A stretch of 64,000 bases of DNA from Bog-473 sp963809715 (GCA_963809715.1 CAWEKO010000007.1:496001-560000); one strand, 5' to 3'; numbered from the stretch's first letter, positions 37,077-45,412 are shown. Translations and numbers: made by a program. The notes: generated by a model not told the origin, from the letters alone.

Positions 37077-37112
37077 ATTGTTTTTTTCTGTGCTCTTGTG
37101 TCTTTTTCGTAT
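37077..37112 (-). repeat. Dispersed repeat copy C
   Basis: On the minus strand it reads ACGAAAAAGACACAAGAGCA then CAGAAAAAAACAATG. The central 27 bases match copy B at 24 positions. It sits between two gene remnants. Confidence 0.5.
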
Positions 37113-37176
37113 TGCGTGAGGCCTTCCAGATCTCCCTAGATCTCGAGACTGGCCAAAGCTTCGACAGCCGGCGGGG
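37113..37176. other. Short non-coding spacer
   Basis: It lies between repeat copy C and the fragment at 37177. It has two AGATCT sites 10 bases apart, but nothing further. Confidence 0.25.
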
Positions 37177-37381
37177 TTAGTCGTCTTCGGCGACAGCGAA
37201 AGAGCCATCGGCACCGGATGCGTGCACGAGCAGGCTGACGCCTGGTGGCGTGGGGTCCCCTTCGCGATGCTCGATGACCACGGGTGAAGTCGCCAGGTGG
37301 CGGGGTTCCGAGTCCTTCCGCCAGGGGTCAGAACCTGCCGTCGGACGGCCATCCTGATTCCGGGACCCCGCGTATGACTAA
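37177..37381 (-). other. Possible gene fragment
   Basis: An open minus-strand frame, bounded upstream by an in-frame TAG, reads GRPTAGSDPWRKDSEPRHLA, then TSPVVIEHREGDPTPPGVSL, LVHASGADGSFAVAEDD, TAA. The codon bias is better than in the surrounding DNA, but there is no start codon or known family. It may be the end of a decayed gene. Confidence 0.3.
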
Positions 37382-37499
37382 GGCAAATAAGTCAGCGGTC
37401 CACAGAACCGAGGGCTGACTGATCGTGTGTTACGCCCTCAACTGGAAGCTTGCGGTTCATGCCGCCAATCTCCCGCCTGAATCGCAAGTTCCCTGCTCC
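37382..37499. other. Short intergenic region
   Basis: Downstream of the AI-2E-type transporter gene. No terminator is obvious. Confidence 0.25.
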
Positions 37500-38711
37500 T
37501 CATCTCTGGTTCTGGCGGGGGAACACGACCTCCTGGAGGAGTAGCTGGATCGTTGCTGCTATGGGAACGGCGATCAGCGCACCGATGATGCCCAGGAGCG
37601 AGCCGCCGATCAACGTGGCGATGATCGTCAACCCGGGAGTCACCTTGACGGTGTGCTTCATGACCCGCGGATTGAGCAGGTAGTCCTCGAGGAACCGGTA
37701 GGTGACGTAGAAGCAGGCGGTGGCGATCCCGACGGGAAGACCCCTGGAGAGGGCGACCAGCGAGACAATGATGCCGGCAACCGTGGAACCGACCATCGGG
37801 ATGAGATCGAAGACCCCTACCACGAGGGCCAACAGGAGCGCGTAGGGAACTCCGAAGATGACGAGCCAGATGTAGGTGCCGACGGCCGAGATTAGGGACG
37901 TCAAGAGGTTGCCGAGCATGAACCCGCCCACGCGGGCGAACACCTCGTCGGTGAGCAGACCCACCCGTTCGCGTCGGCTGCGCGCGATCAGCGACAACCA
38001 CAGCTGCTTGACACTGGGCAGGGCAATCAGGAAGTAGAGGGTGAGGGACACGACACTGACTGTGGCCACGCCCGCGGAGAGCAGTATCCGGCCGGCCCCG
38101 AGGATGCCGCCCGCCATGGGGACCTTGAGCTTCGTCTTCCCGTCCAGATAGCCGGTGAGATGGAGCTTGTGGGTCCATCGCCCGGTCCAGCCCCGGCCGG
38201 CGATGAGGTTCGCCTTGTAGTGCGGGTAGTTGGTGATCAGCACATTGAACTCATGGGCGACCGGAGGAACGATCACGATGATGAAGGAGACGACCACGAG
38301 CAAGAACCCGAATGTCACGATGGCGACGGCCGCCCCACGGGGGATCGCCTTGGACATGAGGAACTCGATGATCGGGTTGAGCCCGATCGCGGTGAACAGT
38401 GCCACTCCCACGATGACCAGGACGCTGGTGACGTCCGACATACCCCGAAAGAGCAGGTAGGCCACGCCGACACCCAGCGCCCCCATGAACCCGACGAAAA
38501 ACGGGTTGCGCCGGTCGAGGGGCCGGCCGAGGGTTCCGAGGGACGCATCGGTCTCGCTCAGCTCGCGCTCGACCGCCGCAGGGAGAATGAGGACGTTGGC
38601 TTCGGGTGCCTCGGCGCCGGCATCACTCAGAGCGGTTGGCCCGTCTGGGCCGCCGCTGACGGCGCCGATGACGCCGTTGCCCGGCCTGTCCGCCATGTCC
38701 ACCGTTTTCAT
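37500..38711 (-). CDS. AI-2E (DUF20) family transporter
   Basis: This 403-residue inner-membrane protein has about eight spans, for example FFVGFMGALGVGVAYLLF, AAVAIVTFGFLLVVVSFIIV, and later VGIATACFYVTYRFLEDYLL, then PRVMKHTVKVTPGLTIIATL. YRFLEDYLLNPRVM is the conserved C-terminal motif of the AI-2E/PerM family. Members export or exchange small molecules or ions and appear in stress and quorum contexts. The start ATG 38711 is 10 bases after the stop of the DUF1206 gene, so the two likely form an operon. The 60-residue N-terminus is Pro/Gly-rich and cytoplasmic. Confidence 0.85.
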   Translation of the reverse strand: MKTVDMADRPGNGVIGAVSGGPDGPTALSDAGAEAPEANVLILPAAVERELSETDASLGTLGRPLDRRNPFFVGFMGALGVGVAYLLFRGMSDVTSVLVIVGVALFTAIGLNPIIEFLMSKAIPRGAAVAIVTFGFLLVVVSFIIVIVPPVAHEFNVLITNYPHYKANLIAGRGWTGRWTHKLHLTGYLDGKTKLKVPMAGGILGAGRILLSAGVATVSVVSLTLYFLIALPSVKQLWLSLIARSRRERVGLLTDEVFARVGGFMLGNLLTSLISAVGTYIWLVIFGVPYALLLALVVGVFDLIPMVGSTVAGIIVSLVALSRGLPVGIATACFYVTYRFLEDYLLNPRVMKHTVKVTPGLTIIATLIGGSLLGIIGALIAVPIAATIQLLLQEVVFPRQNQR

Positions 38712-38721
38712 GAGGACACCA

Positions 38722-39546
38722 TCACGAAAAGCGCCGAAGGCGCGCTTCGAAGAAGGAGTGGAGGCCGAAGGACAAGAGACCAAGCGCGAGTGCTCCTATG
38801 GCCAACGCTCCGAACGGATGGTGGACCAGCGTCCGTAGCGTCTGATCAACGCTCTTGGCCTGGGCCGGATCTGATGTCACCGCCGCTTCGATGAGGTAGA
38901 CACCGAACAACGTGAGGAGCGATCCCCGGGCCAGGTCTCCCAAGCCACCAAGGGCCTTGACCGCCTTTTGCCACGGGCGGGACAAGCGCTCCAAGGCCAG
39001 ATGCTTGTCATAGCGGTGGAGGATCCCCCATGCCGCCAGTGCGATGCCGCCTCCCACCAGGACCGCTCCGGTGACCTCGATCGCGACGGTCCCGCCGGAC
39101 CAGCCCATGACCTTGGCGACCCAGGGTTCGGGATTGCTCGACGCCCCGCCGCTCGTCGGATGATCGGCAACGAGTTCCACCGCCCTAACGAAGAGAAACC
39201 CATAGACGATGGCGACACCCAGCGACGCGATGCGCCTGATGGTGCCGCTTTGACCGGTCGCCGCGTCGAAGAGCCGCCACGCCGCGTAGCAGCCCAATCC
39301 GATCGTCAGAACGACGAGGAGCAACTTCCCTCCCGTGCGGGCCTCCAGTTCCTGAAGGGCACCGGTACTGCTCGTTTGGGCGGGGGCACTTCCGTGGCGG
39401 GCGATGTCGAACGCGAGGTAGGCCAGCAGCAGATAGATAACACCCCTGGCTACGATCCCCACCGTTCCGACGGTGTGGACCCAACCGCGCTCCTCGTGCG
39501 GGCCGGCGATCCCAGTCAGCGTCTCAGATGTGACAGAGGATGTCAT
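38722..39546 (-). CDS. DUF1206 membrane protein
   Basis: This 274-residue protein consists of three repeated two-helix units: GIVARGVIYLLLAYLAFDIA and LLLVVLTIGLGCYAAWRLFD, RIASLGVAIVYGFLFVRAVE and VAIEVTGAVLVGGGIALAAW, then LARGSLLTLFGVYLIEAAV and GALAIGALALGLLSFGLHSF. Each unit begins with an R-G type motif, as in DUF1206. The function is unknown; the family is widespread in Actinobacteria and is often stress-linked. The gene is upstream of, and probably co-transcribed with, the AI-2E gene. Confidence 0.8.
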   Translation of the reverse strand: MTSSVTSETLTGIAGPHEERGWVHTVGTVGIVARGVIYLLLAYLAFDIARHGSAPAQTSSTGALQELEARTGGKLLLVVLTIGLGCYAAWRLFDAATGQSGTIRRIASLGVAIVYGFLFVRAVELVADHPTSGGASSNPEPWVAKVMGWSGGTVAIEVTGAVLVGGGIALAAWGILHRYDKHLALERLSRPWQKAVKALGGLGDLARGSLLTLFGVYLIEAAVTSDPAQAKSVDQTLRTLVHHPFGALAIGALALGLLSFGLHSFFEARLRRFS

Positions 39547-39910
39547 GACCTGGAAATGAGGGCGCGCCTAACGATCGCAGGGGCTTGCTGATTCGAGTCA
39601 ACCCAGCTCCGAAATGACTGATCTCGGCGCTCCATCCCTTAACGACGGATCGACCTGCGGCTGGCGGGCACCGCGAATCCAGCTCCAAAGAATATCAAGA
39701 CCAACAACAACGCAAGAACCAAGACCACCGAACAACCCCCTGTTTTGATTTCCGCTTCGTTTCTACGTAGAGCCTCGAGTTGATGTCCGCATTCGTTTCG
39801 ACTGCGCCTGCCTCGAGCCTCGGACCAGTGGACTTCGGCGCCGAAGCCAGGTCACTCGTCAAGCTCTAGTACAGGGACCATTTTCGGCGAGCATCCCAGC
39901 ACTTCCCCGC
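39547..39910. other. Intergenic, no gene seen
   Basis: About 360 bases, with an A-rich stretch at 39690-39735. It must contain the promoter of the DUF1206 operon; a TTGACT at about 39600 on the minus strand has no matching -10. Confidence 0.35.
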
Positions 39911-40075
39911 TCAGCGCCGAAGCGACCCTCGGCTCGTCCCGCTGCCACGGCTGAGAACGAAGCTGGCGACCCACACGACGGCGAGTATGACCGCCGCAAT
40001 CCACAACAGGTGGACGGCGAACCCGGCCCCGAACAGAACTACGACTAACACAGCTAACAGGATGATGCCCAACAT
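39911..40075 (-). CDS. Small hydrophobic membrane protein (lmo0937/DUF5670-like)
   Basis: This 54-residue protein starts at ATG 40075 after AAAGGAAAA. It has two membrane helices in a row, MLGIILLAVLVVVLFGAGFA and VHLLWIAAVILAVVWVASFV, followed by a basic Ser/Gly tail. The pattern fits the small hydrophobic stress-induced proteins of the lmo0937 type. It lies 60 bases downstream of the DUF6458-like gene on the same strand and may share its stress promoter. The function is not known. Confidence 0.7.
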   Translation of the reverse strand: MLGIILLAVLVVVLFGAGFAVHLLWIAAVILAVVWVASFVLSRGSGTSRGSLRR

Positions 40076-40134
40076 TATTTTCCTTTCCGATTGGTGTCCG
40101 GATAGACACGCTGGCGGTTTCTCAGTTATCCCCG

Positions 40135-40389
40135 TTAATAGGTGGAATCGACCCGATGCGCGACTGTGCCCTGCCCGTCGTCGACAACGGTCCGACGGCG
40201 GCGGGTGTTGCCGACCGCCATGGCGATCACCGACAGCGCTGCGCCGACGACGCCGACGATCATCAAGATCATGCCGACCTTGTTGACATTGAATCCGTGT
40301 TGATCGGAATTGACCGTTACCGCATAGTCCAAGACAGCCCCCACGGCGAAGGCGATGATGCTTACGACCAGTCCTCCAGCTCCAACCAT
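40135..40389 (-). CDS. DUF6458-like two-span membrane protein
   Basis: This 84-residue protein starts at ATG 40389 seven bases after AGGAGGG. Two membrane spans (GGLVVSIIAFAVGAVLDYAV and VGMILMIVGVVGAALSVIAM) are joined by the short loop NSDQHGFNVNK, the layout of the actinobacterial DUF6458 family. The basic C-terminus (NTRRRRTVVDDGQ) faces the cytoplasm. The upstream promoter GTTT-N15-GGGTAT is of the stress-sigma type. The function is unknown; it is likely a general-stress membrane protein. Confidence 0.75.
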   Translation of the reverse strand: MVGAGGLVVSIIAFAVGAVLDYAVTVNSDQHGFNVNKVGMILMIVGVVGAALSVIAMAVGNTRRRRTVVDDGQGTVAHRVDSTY

Positions 40390-40420
40390 GTGCCAACCCT
40401 CCTTTTAGGTCGCAACGGCG

Positions 40421-40445
40421 ATACCCGGTTCAATCCGGGTCAAAC
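40421..40445 (-). promoter_or_regulatory. Stress-sigma (SigB/SigF-type) promoter
   Basis: On the minus strand GTTT (40445-40442), 15 bases, then GGGTAT (40426-40421), as in SigB/SigF promoters (GTTT-N14..16-GGGTAT). The start of transcription would be near 40413, 24 bases before the ATG at 40389. Confidence 0.7.
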
Positions 40446-40477
40446 CAAGCCACTTTCTTCGACGCACGAAACCGGCG

Positions 40478-40588
40478 CGTCAACGTTGCCGGTTTGGATC
40501 AACAACGCTGGTGGAATACCTCTAGCCGCCGGGTCGCAGATACGGCGTCGCAGATACGGCTGCGGCTCAGCATCCGGCAACGTTGGCG
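40478..40588. repeat. 15-bp inverted repeat pair flanking a 14-bp tandem duplication
   Basis: CGTCAACGTTGCCGG at 40478-40492 and CCGGCAACGTTGGCG at 40574-40588 are inverted copies with one mismatch, each containing the palindrome CAACGTTG. Between them GTCGCAGATACGGC occurs twice in tandem at 40533-40546 and 40547-40560. The structure lies between two divergent genes and may be a regulatory region. Confidence 0.55.
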
Positions 40589-40608
40589 TTTGAGAGAGAT
40601 GGGAACCC

Positions 40609-41046
40609 ATGGCAACGCCCAATCCGATAAGGCCTGAACTTCAAATCAACGAATGGGTGCGCGCCACCTGGCCGGCTTCCATCCAGTCTGGACCAGATGG
40701 CTTGAGCCAGTCCGAGACCGGGACACTCATGCTCACGAACCGGCGCCTGGTTTTCGTCGCCCGCACACTGCTGGACACATTCTCAGCACCCTTTGACGAA
40801 CTCACCACCGTCGAGAGCGCACGGCGGGGTCTCCGGCTCAACACGCTGGCCGTCGAAACCGCGCGTGGAGATCGCATCGTGTTCAAGACCAAAAAGATGG
40901 CGTGTAAGCAGATCGTGGCCCGTTCCCAGATGCGACTGGTGACGAGACCACGCAACCTCGAGCCGAGGCCGTTGGGCGAGGCCGCCGCTCGACTTCACTC
41001 CAGCCGCCAAGCTTGCGGTACTCCGGCTGAAGTGCTGATGGTCTGA
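40609..41046 (+). CDS. Bacterial PH/GRAM-like domain protein
   Basis: This 145-residue protein has a PH-like beta barrel: LQINEWVRATWPASIQSGPD, then GTLMLTNRRLVFVARTLLDT, then SAPFDELTTVESARRGLRLN, VETARGDRIVFKTKKM. The G-x-L-x-L-T-N-R-R-L-V-F core is typical of bacterial GRAM/PH domains, which bind lipids or proteins. The start ATG 40609 follows GAGAGATGGG. The C-terminal 35 residues are disordered. The gene is divergent from the stress-promoter gene at 40389 across the inverted repeat. The partner is unknown. Confidence 0.65.
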   Translation: MATPNPIRPELQINEWVRATWPASIQSGPDGLSQSETGTLMLTNRRLVFVARTLLDTFSAPFDELTTVESARRGLRLNTLAVETARGDRIVFKTKKMACKQIVARSQMRLVTRPRNLEPRPLGEAAARLHSSRQACGTPAEVLMV

Positions 41047-41826
41047 TCCCCGGAGGCACAGAATAAAGGCGGCCGAGATGCAGATCGCCATGTCAATCAG
41101 TACGTGGTATCCGGCGAGTGCGGCAAACCCTTCATGGTGTGTCCGCTCACTAGCGGGTGCATAAATATCTGTCAGGCCTGACCCAATCCGGATGGTTGGA
41201 CATTCCGGCGCAACTGTTCTTCGCGCTGATTTGCCATCCTGGCCGAGTGTTTGTTGTAGATACCTGCCCAGAGGATTCTGTCCGCCGCATTTGCCGGGGG
41301 GAAATTGCGTCACCGCATTCGCTTCTCGCAAGGAATGCGGCATGTGGAGGTTGCCTCGAAGGCACTACGCCGGGGAGAGCAGCTTGCCCCCCGCCTGAGA
41401 TCCATCCACGTTGTGGGCGCGGTCGGAATGTCTGCCGATCAGCTGGCAAGGCCGATGATTTGAGCAGATCCTTGGCGAGACAGGCCACCGTGGGACCGTT
41501 CCGCAATCGTAAGACAGCCCGGACGTTCCACCTCGTCTGAAGTGATCCCGCGATCTCATCCTCTCATTGAGGCTTCCCATGAGTTTCGGCATGACCCTCG
41601 GCCTGCCAGGACGAAGAGGTCACGAGCGCAAGTGCGATCCATTGACATTGCCCAGGAACAGCAGCCCGCTACGGTTGGGAATGGCTAATCATTTGTTGCG
41701 GGCCACTATTCCGGCTGCGAAGCACATCTGCCCACCATCGCGGAGCCGGGGACTCGCGGCCAGTGGTCTCGTCTTTGGCTCACTCTATGTCGGCCGTGAT
41801 CACGGATTCCCCGTCGGACTTGATGG
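41047..41826. other. Long region without a supported gene
   Basis: Nearly 800 bases. A plus-strand segment near 41335-41465 (reading RHVEVASKALRRGEQLAPRL, then RSIHVVGAVGMSADQLARPM) has fair codon bias and may be a gene remnant, but no start or family could be assigned. Confidence 0.35.
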
Positions 41827-43644
41827 ATGAAGAACGAGGATCGGAGCAACCAGGTTGAGCGTCTGCTCTCGGCACAGCGTGCCGCGCGTGTGGTCAGCGA
41901 CTCGGCCATTCTTTGGTGGCAGCAAGTAGCGGACGCCGCCGATTCGGCGATGACCGATGATTCCCTTGATGGGTTCTACCGACTGCTTCTTGAGGCCGTC
42001 CAGCCGGTTCTCGAGGCGGACGAGATTTCGATTTTGATCGCTGACGGAAGCCAGAGCGCGCTCGTTGCTCGGACTTCACTTGGGCTAGGCGAAGAGGCCA
42101 AAGTCGATCTTTGGATTCCGGCTGGCCAAGGTATGGCCGGACAGGTGCTTTCCTCCAAGAGGCCTCTCGTCGTTCGGGACCTCTCGACCATCACGCTCGT
42201 CTCAACAACCCTCGAGGATCAAGGTCTCAGGTCTGTCGTAGCGGTCCCTATTCTCTCCGGAAGTCGCGTGATCGGCGTGATGCACGCTGGCAGCAAGATG
42301 CTGGCTCACTTTAGTGAGGATGATGCGAACCTCTTAGAGGTGCTGGCCGAACGGGTGGCGATCGCGATCGACCGAGTGCATCTCTTGGATGAGCAACGCC
42401 GAGTGGCACATGTGACTGCGTTCTTGGCTGACACCGCTCGCATCCTGGCAGGTGCGGTCAATTTCGCGGCTACCCTCGAAGAGTTGGCGAATGTGGCGCT
42501 CCCAGTCCTTGGAGACCTCTGTCTCATTGACGTGCGCACGGACGACGGACAGATGCGCCGAGTGATGGCCCGTCACAAGGATCCTGCGCAGCAGTTCCTC
42601 GCCGACCGATTGCGAGAAGAATTCGCGCTTGATCTCGATAGTCGGCATCCCGCGGCAGATGTCTTGCGACTCGGCGGCACACGATGGTCGCCGACAATGT
42701 CAGATGAGTTTCTCAGAGAAATTACGACCAGCGAAGCACACTTTCACCTCACCAAGACGCTGGGATTTCGCTCATATATGGTCGTGCCAATCGCAGATGC
42801 ACGCGAGACAGTCGGCGCTCTGACGCTCGTTTCTTGTTCGAGACCGCTTAATCGGGACGACGTGACCTTGGCCGAGTTACTCGCGAATCATGTGGGGACG
42901 ATCGTTGCCAGAGCAAAGCATCTCGACGAAGTCTCGTTGACTTCCCGCCAATTGCAAGCAGCCCTGCTTCCCGAGATCCCTGTCTCCTTGCCGGGAATTC
43001 GGCTCCATGCGAGCTATTCCGCTGCGTCCGAATCGCTCGATGTCGGTGGTGATTTCTACGACGTCGTCCCGACGCCAGATGGCCCGATTTGGCTGGTCAT
43101 TGGTGACATCGAGGGCCACGATCGACGAGCCGCTGCCCAGATGGGACAGTTGCGCAGTGCCATCCGCACCCTAGTTCTTCACGGGCTTGATCCCGAAGAC
43201 GTCATCGACGAACTTCGACGAGTATGGCTATTCCTTGGCCTTACCAAGACCGCAACTCTGTTCCTCGGGCAGCTGAACCCGTCTACGGGTCAGCTAGCAA
43301 CGGCGTCCGCCGGTCATCCTCCACCACTACTCGTCTCTGGGACTTCTGCCGCCTTCCTCGCGACAGGTCCGAGTCCGCTTCTGGGAAGAAAGAGCGGATT
43401 GTCCGCAGAGCGTTATGACTGTTGTATTCCAGATGGTGGTCTTCTCTTGCTCTATACCGACGGAGCCCTAAGAGAGAGAACGCACGGTGTTGACGACGGA
43501 ATGGCGCGATTGCGATCAGTGGCCCTGGGCGCAGCCTCTACTCCGCGAAATGTGTGCGAACAGGTCATAGCGTCCGTAGGGGCAGGCGATGACGACGTCG
43601 CTCTTCTTGCAGTAATGCGACCTTCCGAAGAGCGCGCCGACTGA
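41827..43644 (+). CDS. GAF-GAF-SpoIIE (PP2C) phosphatase
   Basis: This 605-residue protein has a first GAF domain at residues 45-195 (WIPAGQGMAGQVLSSKRPLV, then LRSVVAVPILSGSRVIGVMH) and a second at about 210-370 (FRSYMVVPIADARETVGALT). A SpoIIE-type phosphatase occupies 385-600 with SLDVGGDFYDVVPTP, VIGDIEGHD, SAGHPPPLLV, LLYTDGALRE and DDVALLAV holding the metal-binding Asp and Gly residues. Family members remove phosphate from STAS anti-sigma antagonists in response to signals sensed by GAF. Two STAS genes lie at 44868 and 62652, so it is a candidate activator of a general-stress switch. The start is ATG 41827. Confidence 0.9.
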   Translation: MKNEDRSNQVERLLSAQRAARVVSDSAILWWQQVADAADSAMTDDSLDGFYRLLLEAVQPVLEADEISILIADGSQSALVARTSLGLGEEAKVDLWIPAGQGMAGQVLSSKRPLVVRDLSTITLVSTTLEDQGLRSVVAVPILSGSRVIGVMHAGSKMLAHFSEDDANLLEVLAERVAIAIDRVHLLDEQRRVAHVTAFLADTARILAGAVNFAATLEELANVALPVLGDLCLIDVRTDDGQMRRVMARHKDPAQQFLADRLREEFALDLDSRHPAADVLRLGGTRWSPTMSDEFLREITTSEAHFHLTKTLGFRSYMVVPIADARETVGALTLVSCSRPLNRDDVTLAELLANHVGTIVARAKHLDEVSLTSRQLQAALLPEIPVSLPGIRLHASYSAASESLDVGGDFYDVVPTPDGPIWLVIGDIEGHDRRAAAQMGQLRSAIRTLVLHGLDPEDVIDELRRVWLFLGLTKTATLFLGQLNPSTGQLATASAGHPPPLLVSGTSAAFLATGPSPLLGRKSGLSAERYDCCIPDGGLLLLYTDGALRERTHGVDDGMARLRSVALGAASTPRNVCEQVIASVGAGDDDVALLAVMRPSEERAD

Positions 43645-43816
43645 ACCCTATGACGAGTTGTCGCGGACAGCGGCCACTTCGTTCTGCGCAGGTAGTGCCG
43701 CGTCAGCCAACGTTTGCGACGTTCTGCCCGGCAAGTCGCGACACAACCGGGCGAACGGGTGCAGACGAGGCGGCGCGCCCTCGGATAGCACCGTGAGAAA
43801 TGGGTATGCCAGTGGT

Positions 43817-44365
43817 GTGGAGCCCGTTTTGGACCGGGCAGCTGTGACGGGGGTCATGATTTCGGGCGTAGCAGGTGCGGCCTGGGCCGAATGGGATGCG
43901 TCGGGGATATCCGGAGCGGTCTCAACGGCAATCCGGGTGGCCGGAGTCGTGGTCGGGCTGGTCATCTTGTACCGGAGCGCTCGCCTGTGGCGGTCCGTTC
44001 GCGAAAATGGATCCGGGTCAATGTTCTCGTCGCCAAGCTATCGACGCATAGCGATTGCGGAGGTATTCGCACTCTTTGGTGGGACTGCCCTCCTCGGAGC
44101 GACAGGACGCCACGGATACGTCGTCGTCTGGTTCGCCACCGTGGTCGGAATACATTTTCTTGCGTTCGGACGACTCTTTTTTGCAGGGTTCTACTGGCTC
44201 GGGACGGCCTTGATTGCTGCGGGGATCGCCGGGACAGTAGTGGGCTTGGCTGGCGGCGGTTTAGGCGGCATCGAAATGACCACTGGGCTAATCGCTGCTG
44301 CAAGCCTGTCTGTGGCCGGAGCATCGGCCATTGCCAAATCACGAACCCAGCAGTCACGCCTCTGA
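43817..44365 (+). CDS. Multi-span membrane protein
   Basis: This protein of about 180 residues has four to five spans: AVSTAIRVAGVVVGLVILYR, IAIAEVFALFGGTALLGATG, VVVWFATVVGIHFLAFGRLF, FYWLGTALIAAGIAGTVVGL and a C-terminal MTTGLIAAASLSVAGASAIA. GTG 43817 or ATG 43856 may be the start; the frame is open further back but loses hydrophobic and conserved features. No family was recognised. It follows the phosphatase gene by 170 bases on the same strand and may or may not be co-expressed. Confidence 0.6.
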   Translation: MEPVLDRAAVTGVMISGVAGAAWAEWDASGISGAVSTAIRVAGVVVGLVILYRSARLWRSVRENGSGSMFSSPSYRRIAIAEVFALFGGTALLGATGRHGYVVVWFATVVGIHFLAFGRLFFAGFYWLGTALIAAGIAGTVVGLAGGGLGGIEMTTGLIAAASLSVAGASAIAKSRTQQSRL

Positions 44366-44497
44366 TCACGAGCCAATGCAAGGGTCATCCCCGATGTTCC
44401 GTTAGGAACTCATCGCAAACGTCGGCTGACGCGGCAGTAGTCGGGGAATCGGGGGTTTGGGTCCTATTCCTCCTTCGAACCTTCGGCACGGGATCAG
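44366..44497. other. Short intergenic region
   Basis: Between the membrane protein and the small basic gene; nothing recognisable. Confidence 0.25.
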
Positions 44498-44659
44498 CTA
44501 TTTCTTCGCGGCCGCGGCACGGCCTCCCTTGCGCCCGGCGGCCTTGTGCTGCGCAGTGGTACCACCTTGCTTGGAGTTGCCCCCGGAGCCCGACTTCTTA
44601 CCGCCGTTGCTCGAGGCTTTTGGGCGAATTGCATACCCAGGCGTCACAGCCTCACGCAC
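44498..44659 (-). CDS. Small lysine/glycine-rich protein (KGG-like)
   Basis: A 53-residue frame with a GTG start at 44659. It reads VREAVTPGYAIRPKASSNGG, then KKSGSGGNSKQGGTTAQHKA, then AGRKGGRAAAAKK. The repeated (K/R)-G-G motifs and Ala-Lys tail resemble small stress-induced or DNA-binding KGG-type proteins. The codon bias is good, but there is no clear ribosome site, and start and family are uncertain. It sits beside the broken STAS gene in a stress-gene neighbourhood. Confidence 0.45.
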   Translation of the reverse strand: MREAVTPGYAIRPKASSNGGKKSGSGGNSKQGGTTAQHKAAGRKGGRAAAAKK

Positions 44660-44867
44660 GGTTCGTAGTCCAGCCCGGAATTAAGGACGGCGGCGCTTTG
44701 ACCGCGTCGTTGTGGGCCCGGGGCCCCCGTGACTGTCGATGTTCCCGTCCGACGAGCTCGAGTCCGTTTGGTCACCTCGTGAGGCCTTCCTAGGACAGCG
44801 CGACGCAGCGCCTGCGGACAAGTGAGCCGAGCGGGTTGCCGCAGAGGCGGTCACACCCTTTACCCGC

Positions 44868-45247
44868 CTATTCGCGTGACGGCGGGGTGAGTCTTGCTTG
44901 GTCCATCAGAATGTGTCGCAGGTTGAGAATGTCGAGGACGGTGACCACTCGTGGCGAAACGCGCTCGAAACGCAGCCGGCACCGCCGGGCAGCCGCACCA
45001 CGTGATCGCGCGGCGACTCGGAGATGGCGGCGGAGACGATGAATGACGGCCCCGCCGCGTCGATCTGGACGACCTCGTCGGGCTTGAGCGAGGCCTGGTC
45101 AAGAGCGACGCGCAGCGCGTCAAGTGCAGTCATGTCGAGCTCGTCCGCCAAGGCCACTCGGGCGCCCGGATGGACGACGGCGTGAAACTAGGCACTGTGC
45201 GACCGCCGCCGAGCGGAGGAAAAACGGGATGGTGCGGTGTGAGCCAT
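44868..45247 (-). pseudogene. STAS-domain anti-sigma antagonist, dead paralogue of the gene at 62652
   Basis: ATG 45247, five bases after GGAG, opens MAHTAPSRFSSARRRSHSA and meets an in-frame TAG at 45188-45190. The same frame then continues FHAVVHPGARVALADELDMT, ALDALRVALDQASLKPDEVV and QIDAAGPSFIVSAAISE. Near 44960-44980 the sense moves to another frame for LRFERVSPRVVTVLDILNLR, then HILMDQARLTPPSRE, ending at 44868. It aligns along its whole length with the intact STAS protein at 62652, and the leader ACAGATCGGAG...GCAATGGCT is also shared. Thus a duplicated gene now carrying a stop and a frameshift. The Asp before the active Ser is replaced (IVS), so it would be weak even if read. Confidence 0.7.
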
Positions 45248-45279
45248 TGCCACTCCGATCTGTCGGCGACACGGCGGTT

Positions 45280-45285
45280 CTACCC
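45280..45285 (-). promoter_or_regulatory. GGGTAG -10-like element of the broken STAS gene
   Basis: On the minus strand GGGTAG lies 32 bases upstream of the ATG at 45247. It resembles the GGGTAY -10 of stress-sigma promoters, but no clear GTTT -35 is present. Confidence 0.3.
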
Positions 45286-45396
45286 TCACCTCTGTGGATA
45301 GTGTGGGGAAATGTTGGAATCGGTCGACCGGTGGAGGTCCAGACCGCCTATCGGGAGACGACAATCCATTCCGCTGTGAATGCTTCCTGCTGCACC

Positions 45397-45405
45397 GGGT
45401 AGATA
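45397..45405 (+). promoter_or_regulatory. -10 element of the small acidic gene
   Basis: GGGTAGATA contains both a GGGTAG stress-type -10 (45397-45402) and a TAGATA hexamer (45400-45405), the latter seven bases before ATG 45413. The transcript is likely leaderless. Confidence 0.4.
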
Positions 45406-45412
45406 CCAAATC

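Noticed and set aside
21186..45247. Amber-codon recoding (TAG read as sense)
   Set aside because: TAG ends several intact genes at natural C-termini (for example 7701 and 20983), and two of the affected genes also carry frameshifts, so recoding is unlikely.
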